Below, piece after piece: positions 25,356 through 35,260 of a stretch of DNA of 64,000 nt. The notes under the pieces were generated by a model. That model searched no databases. It saw nothing but the letters and a program-made list of their open reading frames with translations, and had not been told where the DNA came from. The stretch is from NCBI RefSeq assembly GCF_000687475.1, contig NC_057316.1, positions 7,316,001 to 7,380,000 on the forward strand. The letters are read 5' to 3'. Each line of letters starts with the position of its first letter. Within the stretch, counting starts at the first letter, position 1. The position numbers were made by a program, and so were the translations under genes. The DNA is from Ustilaginoidea virens (Eukaryota; Ascomycota; Sordariomycetes; Hypocreales; Clavicipitaceae).

Positions 25356-25940
25356 CTAGGGCATATAAGCATACTCTCTGCTAAGCTGATCTCCGACGGT
25401 CAAGCAGGAACATGTTTTGCAGTCTGTATCCGCTGCAGCTGACACTTGACTTGGGATGACAGTATGCGGTGCCGGAGCGACCGTCACAGCGACCGTCTTC
25501 GTCAAAGTGACAAAGGCGCGGGTAGAAGAAGCAGGCGCAACAACCTGCTGCGTTACCACGATGTTGAGCACAGTTCCATTGGACGTAATGGTGTACGTTC
25601 CAGGAGCCATGGTACGGTAGTCCATGAAGGGGCTCGTCACGTTGGCCACCTGGCGGAAGGTTGTCGTTGTCATTGTCGTTTTTGGCAACCAGCATCGCTC
25701 GCAGTACGGATTGGTGATGCATTGGAAGTATCTGCGGGTGTTTAGTAGAAGGCTTCGATACTGCGGTGAGACATACTCTTCGCTGTTCTTGTCGACGATG
25801 CGGGAGCAGTCGCATTTTCCACCGGGTGAACAATCAGGTGGAATGCGAGACGGTGTATTTGCTTGGGAGCACGTCCAAGTTCCGTCCGGCGACAAGGCTT
25901 CGGAGATGCAGGCCAAGATGAGCAGGAGCAAGAGATTCAT
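25356..25940 (-). CDS. Cysteine-rich secreted protein, probable 45-nt intron
   Basis: Unspliced, this is an open frame of 194 aa. A perfect intron candidate lies inside: 25776-25732, GTATGT...CCGCAG, 45 nt, with branch site CTACTAAAC. Splicing gives exons 25940-25777 and 25731-25356 and a 179-aa protein. Residues 1-16 (MNLLLLLILACISEAL) form a signal peptide. About nine Cys follow, in clusters CSPGGKCDCS, CITNPYCERCW and CKTCSC near the C-terminus, separated by a Thr/Val-rich beta-like section. No family was recognised. It is probably exported or cell-wall associated. Because the intron length is a multiple of three with no stop, intron retention would also give a protein. Confidence 0.65.
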   Translation of the reverse strand: MNLLLLLILACISEALSPDGTWTCSQANTPSRIPPDCSPGGKCDCSRIVDKNSEEYVSPQYRSLLLNTRRYFQCITNPYCERCWLPKTTMTTTTFRQVANVTSPFMDYRTMAPGTYTITSNGTVLNIVVTQQVVAPASSTRAFVTLTKTVAVTVAPAPHTVIPSQVSAAADTDCKTCSCLTVGDQLSREYAYMP

Positions 25941-26676
25941 TGTGCTTGTGGGGGGATTTCTACGTGAGCCGTCCGTCGCATGCGTTTTCTTTGGACTGGC
26001 ATTTACATGGATAGGAGCAAGACGGGAATGGGATTGAGCTTGTTTTAAACCGCTGGGCGGATCCGGACCTGTCGATGGCTACTACGAATTGTTTGTGCGT
26101 TTCGAAATTCACGGTGTCACGATGGTTGTTGATGTCGGGAAAGCAAGCGTTCATCTGGGATTGCTGTTGCTGCTAGACACAAAAGCTGGCGCGAGAAATC
26201 TTGCTTCTTCGATAAAAGTCAACATCAGCTTGAATTTGTCAGTGTCATTGACTTGTTCCAAGACAGTCACCAGTCCGGATGGTTGAAAATCCGTCAAGGG
26301 AAGGAAACAAACTTGTGCCAACCAAGATTCCAACGGAACGATTGTGAATTCGTCCGACCCGGTACATGGATCGGCATCTGCTCATCCGTCGGGACCCTGT
26401 GCTCTGGTGAAGTCCGAGCTCTCGCAGTTCGTAGCACCGACTATCCAACAGACGTGGACGCATCCCAGTCGCGCCCAACTTATTTTGAGTGTAACCGATG
26501 CGATGTGCTCCAAAATCATTCAAACTGCCACCGCCCAGCAAACGGAATTTTAATCAAGGACGCCGCATAGATGCAAACAATAAACAACGCATCATCTTCG
26601 CTCGGCCCACGGTTTTTTTTTTTAACCATGGCGTCAAACCAAACCCCGGGGTATACAAATGCAATCCGTGATCCAA
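25941..26676. other. Intergenic, no gene seen
   Basis: This is the upstream flank of the secreted protein gene and downstream flank of TED1. Frames below 110 codons overlap on both strands. Confidence 0.55.
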
Positions 26677-28434
26677 TCATGACCTTTCCTTGGGTTTTCC
26701 ATTTGGCACAGCTTGTGTCGACCCCTGCGCAGCTCGAGCCGCTCGCGCCTTTTGAATCTCCTCCACCTGGTGTTGTAACCATCGAGCTCCCTCCCAGAGT
26801 GCGCCGTCGACATCGACGCCATGAGCTTCCAAACTCACCACCGTGAGGTACAGGGAGCCCAGCAGAATCACGCCAAGGATGAGAAAATGCGTCATCCACC
26901 AAAAATGCTGTCGTCCAAGCGGGCAATCGACATACTCATGCTCCCATTCCCACGTTTCATGGTTGAACCACATGCTGAGCAGGCCTGCGTTGCCGCCAAA
27001 ATCGCCCATCATGCTGCGCACAGTGATTTCCCTACGACCTGGATGTTTGCCCATGGAGGGAATGTTTGACAACTGGACATCTCGCCATCGGCGTGTCTCC
27101 CAGGAGCGATCTTGGGGGCTGGTACCATTCGTTTGGTTCACAAAGTGGTAAGTATCGCAGCCTTCGTGATCATGGCCATCCAGAACAAGACCCGGGCGAC
27201 CAAGTCCTTTACCCGAGGCCTCTGGGTCTCGACTGACGCCGAATATGCCCTCGAGAAGACCCTTGCTGGCGTCGGAGCTGAGTAGGTACTGTTCCTTGAC
27301 ACCGCCTCCGTCTTGAGGTCCGTGAAAGTCAAAGAATGGCGCATCAACACAGACGCCTGCTGGTTTGTACAGAGGAATATGGGTCAAGATGAGTGTGAAT
27401 TGACCCTTGTACTCGACAGCGCATGCAGTTCCAATGACTGCATTTATGAAGTTGTACGTTGTGTCTTGGAGACCCTGGTCTTTGGCTGGCGTGTCGAGGT
27501 TCATGTCGTTTAGTACGACGATGCGCAGTTCGGGCGGTAGTCGCACAGACTCGGGATTCGTCTCGTCATGTTGGATCTTGGCATTGATTTCAGCATCTGT
27601 GACGGGAAGCTCGAAGCGGAGCTCGTAGTTGGCTTTGCCAAAAACTCTTTCGAAGCGTTCCATTCGTTCCTGGGTGAGATCACCGGCATAACCAATGTCG
27701 TGATTTCCCGCCACATTCATGATTCTCCGCGACCAAACCTGTTCCTCTGCCGAACCGTCGAGAAAGCCCGTGAGGTTGTATTCGGAGCTGGGCCACATGG
27801 CGACGTCATCGGGCACGCGCTCGCCGCCGCGGAACGTTCTGCTCCAAAACCTCTGCCCTCTGCGGTCAAACTCATCGTCCTCGATCCACTGACTGCCGAG
27901 GAGGTCGCCCAGGACGGAAACATGTGTCGGACGCGTCCACCAGTGGATTGTTCGATATACGTGCGCCAAGTAAAAGTCATTGCCAAAGAGGTCGAACCGT
28001 TTTCGCCACGATTCAATAATAAAGGGAATGTCCTCGAAGAAGATGTCAACAATGTCGTGCAGGACCAAGCGGAGACGATCCCTCAAGGAATCGTGCCATA
28101 TCTGAAAGGTCAGCCGCTGGAAGATAGTTTTGATGTGCGGAAACACGCCCAAGTAGGCTATAGGAATCGACGTGTCGCCTTCGAGCTGGGGATCGCCAAG
28201 AGCAAGAAGTCGGAAGGGTGCCTGCTTTATGGGCGGGAAGTTTTTCCGAGCGTCTACTTTCGCATAAGGCCAGTGCAGATGCTTGGTGACTTGGAAAGCT
28301 TCTTCCGGATCTCTGGACGGCAGAGGAAAGGCACATTGGCTGAAGAAGGGGTACAAGTACAGATAGACGGAGCAGGCTATGGCCAGTGGAACCATGAGGC
28401 CGAAGCCATTGCGAAGAAAAGCCCGGGCCAACAT
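26677..28434 (-). CDS. TED1: TED1/PGAP5-type metallophosphoesterase (GPI-anchor remodelling)
   Basis: Single exon, 585 aa. A signal-anchor helix (about 11-30) precedes a calcineurin-like phosphoesterase domain. Metal-site motifs occur in order: GDPQLEGD (80-87), GDLLG (176-180), GNHD (243-246), THIP (351-354) and GHDHEGCD (420-427). A C-terminal membrane helix (about 517-536) precedes a basic tail. The layout matches the Cdc1/Ted1/PGAP5 group of ER/Golgi enzymes that remove ethanolamine phosphate from the GPI glycan and help cargo exit through the p24 system. The assignment to TED1 rather than the related CDC1 is by overall layout and is less certain. The ATG at 28434 is used because the longer frame begins with TTG. 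Confidence 0.85.
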   Translation of the reverse strand: MLARAFLRNGFGLMVPLAIACSVYLYLYPFFSQCAFPLPSRDPEEAFQVTKHLHWPYAKVDARKNFPPIKQAPFRLLALGDPQLEGDTSIPIAYLGVFPHIKTIFQRLTFQIWHDSLRDRLRLVLHDIVDIFFEDIPFIIESWRKRFDLFGNDFYLAHVYRTIHWWTRPTHVSVLGDLLGSQWIEDDEFDRRGQRFWSRTFRGGERVPDDVAMWPSSEYNLTGFLDGSAEEQVWSRRIMNVAGNHDIGYAGDLTQERMERFERVFGKANYELRFELPVTDAEINAKIQHDETNPESVRLPPELRIVVLNDMNLDTPAKDQGLQDTTYNFINAVIGTACAVEYKGQFTLILTHIPLYKPAGVCVDAPFFDFHGPQDGGGVKEQYLLSSDASKGLLEGIFGVSRDPEASGKGLGRPGLVLDGHDHEGCDTYHFVNQTNGTSPQDRSWETRRWRDVQLSNIPSMGKHPGRREITVRSMMGDFGGNAGLLSMWFNHETWEWEHEYVDCPLGRQHFWWMTHFLILGVILLGSLYLTVVSLEAHGVDVDGALWEGARWLQHQVEEIQKARAARAAQGSTQAVPNGKPKERS

Positions 28435-29388
28435 GGAGCCAGCTGCATGTGCGAGGCACAGAGGCAACGGGAGCTATCGCACGTCCTGCAAAACGAGCAG
28501 CGAGAGAAGTGCTTGTGCAAAGAGAAGACGAAGTAAGGATTCAGGGGTGGAGGGAAGGTTGCGTGCCCCCAGTTGACAAAAGGGCGCGTAAAGAGGTCGA
28601 CGGTGGGCATTTTCCATCCCTAGGGGCGCATGCCAGTCCATGCCAGCCCTAGATATTGTATGTACATGGTAATAGGCAGGCAGGTGGGTCCAGGAGCAGT
28701 CATGTCTTCTTAAGCACGCTGGGACTACCCAGCGAGGGGCAGCCGCTCTAAGCAGGGATCCAGTGGGTCTGGTCCATGGGGACGTTGAATACATGTACTC
28801 CGTACCTGTTGAGAAGCTGCATGTGGTCTGGTGCACTACTACATACCTTGTCGGCCAAGCCCTTGCTAGATCGAGAAACCACCAGCTACGTTACCTACCT
28901 AACCTAGGTCGATATGTACGTGGGAAACTTGCTACTGACATCAGTAAACGCTTAGCTTCCTAACTCTTGAACTGACTAAAAGGGCAATGCATCTCCTTCA
29001 TTAACTTTCTATTTTGATCCCGCGCTTCCGCTGCGTAACTGCGCAGTAGTCCATGTTCGATCCCGGAGATGTCATCTCGCCCCAACTTGTCTACATATTG
29101 GTTGACATTGGTATCCGCTCTTTACACGCGTTGGCGGCGCAGCCCAATGAAAGCAATTAGGATAAAAAAAAGATAGCAACAAGACCTTTGTATTCATTAT
29201 AGAAACAGCGATCAAGTTCACTAGGTATTACAGGAATGGTCCAAGGGCGGCATAGCGTCGTTCAGCCATTTAAGTTGCCAATATTACTTCAACATGCACA
29301 AAATGAGGCACGCGCGGGTTGTATAGTACAGCTAAGCGGTACACAAGTTTTATAAAAGCGTCTCGTGTAATGGCTGTGTTCCAAGTGA
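28435..29388. other. Intergenic, no gene seen
   Basis: This is the TED1 promoter and the 3' flank of the small acidic gene. A TGTACTCCGTAC palindrome-like motif lies at 28795-28806 and a TAGGTA-type motif at 28890-28908. Confidence 0.55.
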
Positions 29389-29771
29389 CTACTCAGTCAA
29401 CCCCAGCTGGCTGTCATCCGGCTCTGTATATTGACCACGCGGCTTCGCGCCCCTGGTCCTGTCTCTGATGATGTTGGACTTGTCAATCGCCTCTTTTTCG
29501 TCTCGTTCTGTCCAGAAGTTAATTACTCATCCCGCCAACCCCCGAAAACACCCATAAATGGAAAAGAAATTGAAAGCTTACCCAACGCCTTGTCGGAATC
29601 TGCCGTTGTCTCCTTTATTGGATCCGCGACGGCATCGTCGTCACCCTGGACGGGAATAGGCTCGCTTTCACCTGTCACGTAAGAGTCATCGTGAACTTGG
29701 CCCTCGGGAGCTTCGTTATCAAGTGCCCCGGTGTTCTTGTCGTCTTTCTGATGGAAAGCCGTCTTGGACAT
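29389..29771 (-). CDS. Small acidic conserved-looking fungal protein, 102 aa
   Basis: Exon 29771-29582 and exon 29507-29389, with a 74-bp intron (GTAAGC...GGACAG), giving 102 aa. The splice joins DSDKALE to RDEKEAIDKSNIIRDRTRGA. The protein is hydrophilic and acidic, starts MSKTAFHQKD and carries VTGESEPIPVQGDDDAVADP. No membrane segment or signal peptide is present. The composition and the SNIIxxRTRxAKP section resemble a small uncharacterised protein seen in many Pezizomycotina, but no function can be named. Without the splice the frame stops after GWRDE. The intron has canonical ends and the exon-2 frame is clean, so the model is reasonably strong. Confidence 0.65.
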
Positions 29772-30251
29772 GATGGTGGTTGACAAAACTAGAGGGTGGA
29801 AATAAGACGTAGTTTGCAAAATTGGAAGAGCCTACAGTAGAGTTGAGTGATTGAAATGACGGGAATGTGAGACCGTAATGCATGCGAGCAAACAATACAT
29901 TCTTCAACACGGTCGACATTTATAGTCTAGAAAATATTCGACTTCTTTTCGTTAAGTCGTGATGTCATCGAAGATGAGATATGATGTAAAGATCCCAGGA
30001 AATGGACTGCCGACTCATCGTCACCATCCCGCCACGTCCGACGTAAGAGGCCCTTACTCACAACAGAGTCCCCATGCTAGCCCCCTACTTTTACCGCCGA
30101 TGGAGTCTGGCGAAGGATTGCGCTTGTTAGGAACTTTCACGGGACCGCTGATGAGCGCTGTTTGTTGATTACGGACCGTGGCGATATTGTAACGTCGAAG
30201 CTAGATTTTGCAACAATATATAGCAGCACATTTCGTGAAATTATTAGTATA
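29772..30251. other. Intergenic, no gene seen
   Basis: This is the upstream flank of the small acidic gene and upstream flank of the tRNA. The composition becomes AT-rich near 30180. Confidence 0.55.
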
Positions 30252-30348
30252 ACCAAGATGGCCGAGTGGTTAAGGCGATGGACTTAAGTGCTTATTACTT
30301 AGCATTCCATTATCGTAAGATGCCTGGGTTCGAACCCCAGTCTTGGTA
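30252..30348 (+). tRNA. tRNA-Leu (anticodon TAA) with 16-nt intron
   Basis: The acceptor arms ACCAAGA (30252-30258) and TCTTGGT (30341-30347) pair perfectly. The D-arm TGGCCGAGTGGTTAAGGC holds the A box, and GGTTCGAACCC the B box. The anticodon stem ATGGA/TCCAT encloses loop CTTAAG plus an intron at about 30289-30304, directly 3' of the purine after the anticodon, as in nuclear tRNA introns. The anticodon is TAA, reading UUA. A long variable arm is present, as expected for Leu. A CTTTTT tract follows at 30351-30356. Confidence 0.93.
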
Positions 30349-30350
30349 AC

Positions 30351-30356
30351 CTTTTT
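30351..30356 (+). terminator. Pol III termination signal
   Basis: TTTTT after a C, three bases past the end of the tRNA; the normal RNA polymerase III stop signal. Confidence 0.8.
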
Positions 30357-31196
30357 AAGCCTGCAACCCGAGTTAAATATCAGACTGTGTGAACAACAGT
30401 CCTCTTTTTTATATGCGACATGTATATAATATTTACCATGTAGTTTTCAAGACCTACCTACCCCTGTGACTGTGTTAAGGTGCAGCTTTTGTAGCGGACC
30501 AAGGTTTAAGCCAATAGAAAACCATGAATTAAATAAAGGGAACGTTAGCAGACTAAGAAATAGTATAATAGTATAAGTACCGGCAATTTCCAGATCTACA
30601 GAGCTACCGCACCCGTAGGGCCCAGCACATAGGGCGCTATAAGGCTATTTATTCCCACTACATTAGGCAATTTAGCAGTAACCAAGGCAGACGGAAAAGG
30701 CGTCATTACTAATGCTTAAGATGTCACTTATTGGCTCTATTAGAAATGCCGGAATTTCTAGTATGAGGATTTTGTTGATAATGGGTTGGCGATTAGGACA
30801 GTTGCCAAGGAAATACCCAGTAGGTATTCAGCAAATAAAGGGTCCGATACAAAAGCAGGTCTCGCTGTTGGTGGCTTTTCTGTCCCCTGCATAAATACTC
30901 ACCAACAGGTAGCAACTAGCGGCGCAAGATCCTGTGGCGGGCCTTTGGTTAGAAAGCATGGCAGAATCTATCCTTTCACCGCCTATTAAAAAGATATCTC
31001 GATTAAACGGCCTCACTATATTCTAAAGAGGGAAAGCGGGGAAGAGCTACGCTTTTCCTGCTTGCCTTCTGATTTTTTTGCGAATCATTAGGCAAAATGT
31101 CGTCATTATCAATTTGACCATTTCCATTTCCACTTCACATCCAATATCAACACTTATTAAGCTACAAACTTCCACCATCGAACGCAACACGCAACT
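30357..31196. other. Gene-free AT-rich DNA holding the left inverted repeat
   Basis: No gene is seen. From here the composition is clearly richer in A/T with many TAA/TAG triplets in all frames. The segment 30930-31085 is described separately as an inverted repeat copy. Confidence 0.6.
30930..31085 (+). repeat. Diverged inverted repeat, left copy
   Basis: Read on the minus strand it matches 47933-48008 and 48186-48245: GCGTAGCTCTT-CCCGCTTTCCCTCTTT, ATATAGTGAGGCCGT, AGGCGGTGAAA and TTCTGCCATGCTTTCTAA are shared in the same order. The right copy carries about 175 extra bases in its middle. Confidence 0.75.
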
Positions 31197-32783
31197 ATGT
31201 CCAACGCGGCCGTTACGTCTTCAATGCGCGCTGTCGCTTGGAATGTCCATTTTACTATCGGCGAAGATGAGGACCCCGGCGCCTTTGCCGGAATCCACCA
31301 AGTTCCAGGGAGTAATTTGGTGACCTTTCGCAACGTTTGCGACGAGCTACGCCTTTGCTTCGAATGCCCATACGATATTTCCCATACCGAGAACGAGAAA
31401 ACCTGGACTGATATTGCGTTCTCATTAAGTCAGGACAATTCCCCGAGTTCGTTGGATCCCGGCTTGTCTTTCGTGACGGAGGCAAAAATGGATCAAGCTG
31501 TACCAAGCCTGGCGCCTTTGCGCCCCAAAGAACAGAATGTCTTAACATATCATATATACCATCATAAGAACTGCACTCTACCTTCCGGTTCACCACTCAA
31601 GTCTCACATGCAGGGTTAGCCATACAGTCCATCAATGCCATCTACCCATATAGTTTCACTGACTTTCTACCCAGCCAAATGCGCCAAACACCTCCGGAAT
31701 CCTAGTCGTCGTCGCGATCGACGATACCTACCGCCGAACAAAACACCTTCCGATCCTAAAATCACGGTCATGCCTCTGCGAAAAAAGCTTAAAGCCCGCT
31801 CTGTGTCTCCGGGCAAACGACCAGCATCTGGGTCGACTTCACCCACGAAAGAAGTCGATGACGAGTTCGAGAATGTAGTTGCGCCTGCGAGCATGGAAAT
31901 CGACCTCGATGAGGCTAGAAGGGTCACCAACGAATTCAGGTCTTCGTGCCTCAATAGAGCAATATCATGTGCTGTTTCGGGCGAAGGAGAGTCTTGGTGT
32001 CTAGGTCCTCCCATTGGCCCCGGCATTCAAGCTTGCCATATCATCCCTCAGCACCATTACCATATATATCCCGTTGCTGGCGGGGACGCAGATGACGATG
32101 TACCTCTTGAAACCAGTAATCGCAGGCTGAGAGAAGCATGGCAAAGTACATGGAGCCCGAGGAACGGCATCCTACTCATGAAGCACCTTCATGACTTTTT
32201 CGACGCACGACTCTTCTCCATACATCCTCGCACACTTCGAATCCGAGTTTTTGTCCCATATAATGCTCTGACGAGGTTCAACGGCCAAAGAGCTTCAGTA
32301 CCTAATACTATCGATCGAAAGGCCCTACGCCATCACTACGAAATGTCATGCATCGAAAATATGGCTGCTGAACGACCAATCCTAGATGTAATCTCGCCTA
32401 CTGCAAGTAGGATGACTTCAGGCATGACGACGCCGCTTACCGCGAAAACTGACTTGCCTGCAACACCGACCTTAGGAGATCTAGCCAATGGGAGGGTAGG
32501 CGACCCGACTAAGAAATCGCGACCGAACTATCCCGACCCCAGACAACAAAGAGACGATTCGCTGCCGGGTGACTTGCTGCATGCACTTAATACAGTAGAG
32601 TTGGTGGATGAGCGAGGGCGGAAACGCAAGGAACTGGATGACGACGAGACTTGTTCGCTGGATGAGTGGCTAAAGCAGTATGCGGGGGATCGTTTCATTA
32701 CACCCGACAATAGCGAGGAGTTCCTGAAAGACGTTAACTGGGAACTATATAAGTTTAAGAAGAGACGCCAACTCATTAGCTAA
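31197..32783 (+). CDS. HNH-nuclease-domain fungal protein (HNH-A)
   Basis: Exons 31197-31614 and 31675-32783, 508 aa. The 60-bp intron (GTTAGC...CCCAG) joins SHMQ to AKCAKHL through a split Ala codon. The N-terminal domain (AVAWNVHFTIG..., TFRNVCDELRLCFE) is one commonly fused to HNH domains in fungi. A basic Ser/Pro linker (KARSVSPGKRPASGSTSP) follows. The HNH core is residues about 235-320: ACHIIPQHHYH (His about 261), SPRNGILLMKHLHDFFD (Asn about 303, His about 310). The tail is acidic/basic and may be nuclear. Function is unknown in fungi; a DNA endonuclease is possible but unproven. It is intact although surrounded by decayed DNA, and starts about 110 bp from the left inverted repeat. 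Confidence 0.8.
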
Positions 32784-33439
32784 ATTCCTGGAGGGAATCA
32801 GCACTTAAGTTTTCAAGCGATCTATCCTTGTCATGATATCAAAGATTGGATGTATCGATGATATATAATCGATAAACTACTAATATACAGGCCGGAGGTT
32901 TAGATGGAAGAGAAGACTATCGCTCGTCAGATTAATATAAACCCGATACGTCGGAATGACCCAAATATCCGATATTTAATAATCCTATCCTATCCTGTTC
33001 TACTCAAGGATTCTCGTGAGGAACGGGACCCGTTCCACGTGTTATTACTGTCGCCACTGACTGTTTAAGCCGCAGCAGTCGCCTTGCTGGGATCGTGTTT
33101 GCCACCAAGACTAGACTGCAGGAGCATAGTCCTCATCATAACGTACCGAACTATATTTAGTTATTAATATTAAGACTTGAATTATAGCAGCTAAAATCAG
33201 TGTCAAGGTATATAGCGTTTTTATTCTTAACCACACTTTGCGTTATATGCCATGCCCTAAGTGGAAAAACTAGGCTATGATTATGGACTGACTTTGCTTT
33301 GCCTCTATTTTGCCTTTTGGACTGCCTCGTCGTAAACTAAATACGGAAGTATTATGAGTTTGATTATAGAACCTATCCAGAAATACAGTACCGCGAGTCA
33401 GATCCGCGGGATTAGGGTTGGTAAGTGTCGGAAGGGGCA

Positions 33440-33640
33440 TCTGACCGGTCCAGGTCATCCTGCCAATTGAGTGGCCCACACCACCCGTGATGTAATATCG
33501 TCGGATTCAGCCCCTGACCCCTTTTCCCTTCCTTCTAGATAGTCAAGTCATAATACAGCAATCAAGAGTCGTTGCCTTGTGACATCCGATACCTACGTAT
33601 CACGCGCGCGCTCTACATATAACTGGGTACCCCTTGTCTT
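33440..33640 (+). repeat. Diverged repeat, first copy (possible LTR end)
   Basis: The order ATATCGTCGG.TTCAGCCC, AGTCATAAT, TGTGACATCCGATACCT, CGCGCTCTAC and AACTGGGT matches 36455-36596, with many C/T and G/A differences. The A+T-shifted divergence fits RIP of a retroelement end, but no internal domain is visible. Confidence 0.45.
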
Positions 33641-33658
33641 TCCCAACAGTAAGGGTTA

Positions 33659-33836
33659 GATTCAGAAGGATAAAGGCGAAAGATTGCGGCAGTTGCCGGC
33701 AGATGAGGCGATTTTTAGTGAATAATGGGAAGAGTGGCGCAAGGCTAGACTCAGAAGAATGAAGGCGGAAGATTGCGGCAGTTGTCGGCAGATGAGCTGA
33801 TTTATAGTGGATAATGGGAAGAGTGGCGCAATATAT
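33659..33836 (+). repeat. Tandem duplication, 89-bp period, two copies
   Basis: Copy 1 begins GATTCAGAAGGATAAAGGCG at 33659 and copy 2 GACTCAGAAGAATGAAGGCG at 33748; both end GGGAAGAGTGGCGCAA. Differences are mostly transitions. Confidence 0.85.
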
Positions 33837-34846
33837 CAGTACAATTGAAAATTTGAGCAACGAGTACCGAGGTTGGCGTCAAACTTGTTCCCGGATTGAT
33901 AGGACGTTACTGTAAGCGCTCGGGTAAAAGTACCGTAAGTGTTACTAATCCATATTAGTACCGATCTTTTCTGTAAAAGGCATTGGTAAGATGATTACTG
34001 TTCTAAGAAGGGATAAGAGTCGCAGACATCATACCATCGCTGGATCATTCTGGTGGTCAAGTTGTAAAACTGATATTAGTTGGTATATATGTCTATTTGC
34101 CCGCATCTCAGCTGTGAGAATGGCAAACTTGAGGGAGCCATCAAATTACATAGAGATGTTCAGAGCGTTTATAATAAAACTGCCCATACTCTCTTCTTAA
34201 GAAAATCTGCTGCAACGCTTTGCTGTATGCACATGCCCTGGAGACGCGCTACCTCTATGTAATCTGCAAGATTCTCCCCTATTGTGACTAAATGCAGGCA
34301 GAGGATATTTCAAGAGTGGCACTCAGTATCCGGTCCTTGTTGGATATCGGATATTTGGTTAAGAAAAATCATTCGAAGAATCGCGATGTAGGTGCCGATT
34401 TCTAGCGAAATTACTAAGTCCCGCCACCACAGGTGTCCACCTAATATTACTCCAGCTACTCTTTGGATCCTATGAAACACGCTTGCTGACTCAGGAAAAT
34501 GGAGACAACCTGTAACTGTGATCGGCTTATTGAAAGTAGAACAAGTGCCATATGGCATACTAAGTTCTTCGACTGAACGGGCTGGATGATTGCGTAGCTA
34601 TGTTATATAAATGCTGGGCAAGGAAGAAAAAAAAAGTATGCATTGTATACAAGTAAAGGTATATACAGCCCATCGCAAAATCTCGCAACAACCCTTGATG
34701 CTGCAGATTCCCGCACAGTAAAAGACGGCAAATCACCAGACTTCAACCGCATAGTGTAAGACAGAGCATCTCGACCTTAAAGAGGCTTCCAGCAAACTAA
34801 TCTTAAAGCTAGGCATCTAATTGAACCTGATTATTCAAACTCGACA

Positions 34847-35260
34847 ATGCATATTAAAGCCAGGTGGCTTGTGCAAGCAGCCGTTTTGATTCACACTAGC
34901 TTCGCTTGGGATTGGGCAATGCCTCAATGCCAAGGGCTTTTGGCTTCCATCACAAAGGCGAAAGAGGAAATTGAGTTACAAGAGCTTTTGCCCTTTGGGG
35001 GAGCTTTAACGATTGGAGCGATTGGCGACCAGATGAACTTGAATGCAAGGCAGTTCTGCATACACTGTGCAGCAGTAATGGGTTATCCTGACCCGGACTC
35101 TTTTGGATGGGAAATGGGGAAGCTTCTTTATGATGATCCTCCATATACGGGCTCCTGGAAGAGCGAATCGGCACTTGGCCTTACGTTTGACAATTTATGC
35201 AAGTTGACTATGGCAGAGACTTGTTTAGGTTGTGGCTATACTCCAGGGGTTGGAAAATGA
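34847..35260 (+). CDS. Small secreted cysteine-containing protein, 137 aa
   Basis: Single exon. MHIKARWLVQAAVLIHTSFA is a signal peptide. The mature part is about 117 aa with seven Cys, including CIHC in the middle and CLGCG near the C-terminus. No family was recognised. It is an intact frame in the decayed compartment, flanked by more than 2 kb of gene-free DNA on each side. Small size, secretion and Cys content fit a fungal effector-like protein, but that is inference. There is no sign of RIP stops inside the frame. Confidence 0.6.
   Translation: MHIKARWLVQAAVLIHTSFAWDWAMPQCQGLLASITKAKEEIELQELLPFGGALTIGAIGDQMNLNARQFCIHCAAVMGYPDPDSFGWEMGKLLYDDPPYTGSWKSESALGLTFDNLCKLTMAETCLGCGYTPGVGK

Larger units (their letters stand above)
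32784..34846. other. Gene-free decayed DNA (2.1 kb)
   Basis: No gene is supported. The region includes an LTR-like remnant (about 33440-33640), an 89-bp tandem duplication (33659-33836) and many in-frame stops. Frames up to 86 codons on the minus strand come from the tandem duplication. Confidence 0.55.

Noticed and set aside
27568..28536. 322-codon open frame on the plus strand
   Set aside because: It lies antisense within the TED1-type gene, whose own frame holds all metallophosphoesterase motifs; the plus frame has no recognisable domain.
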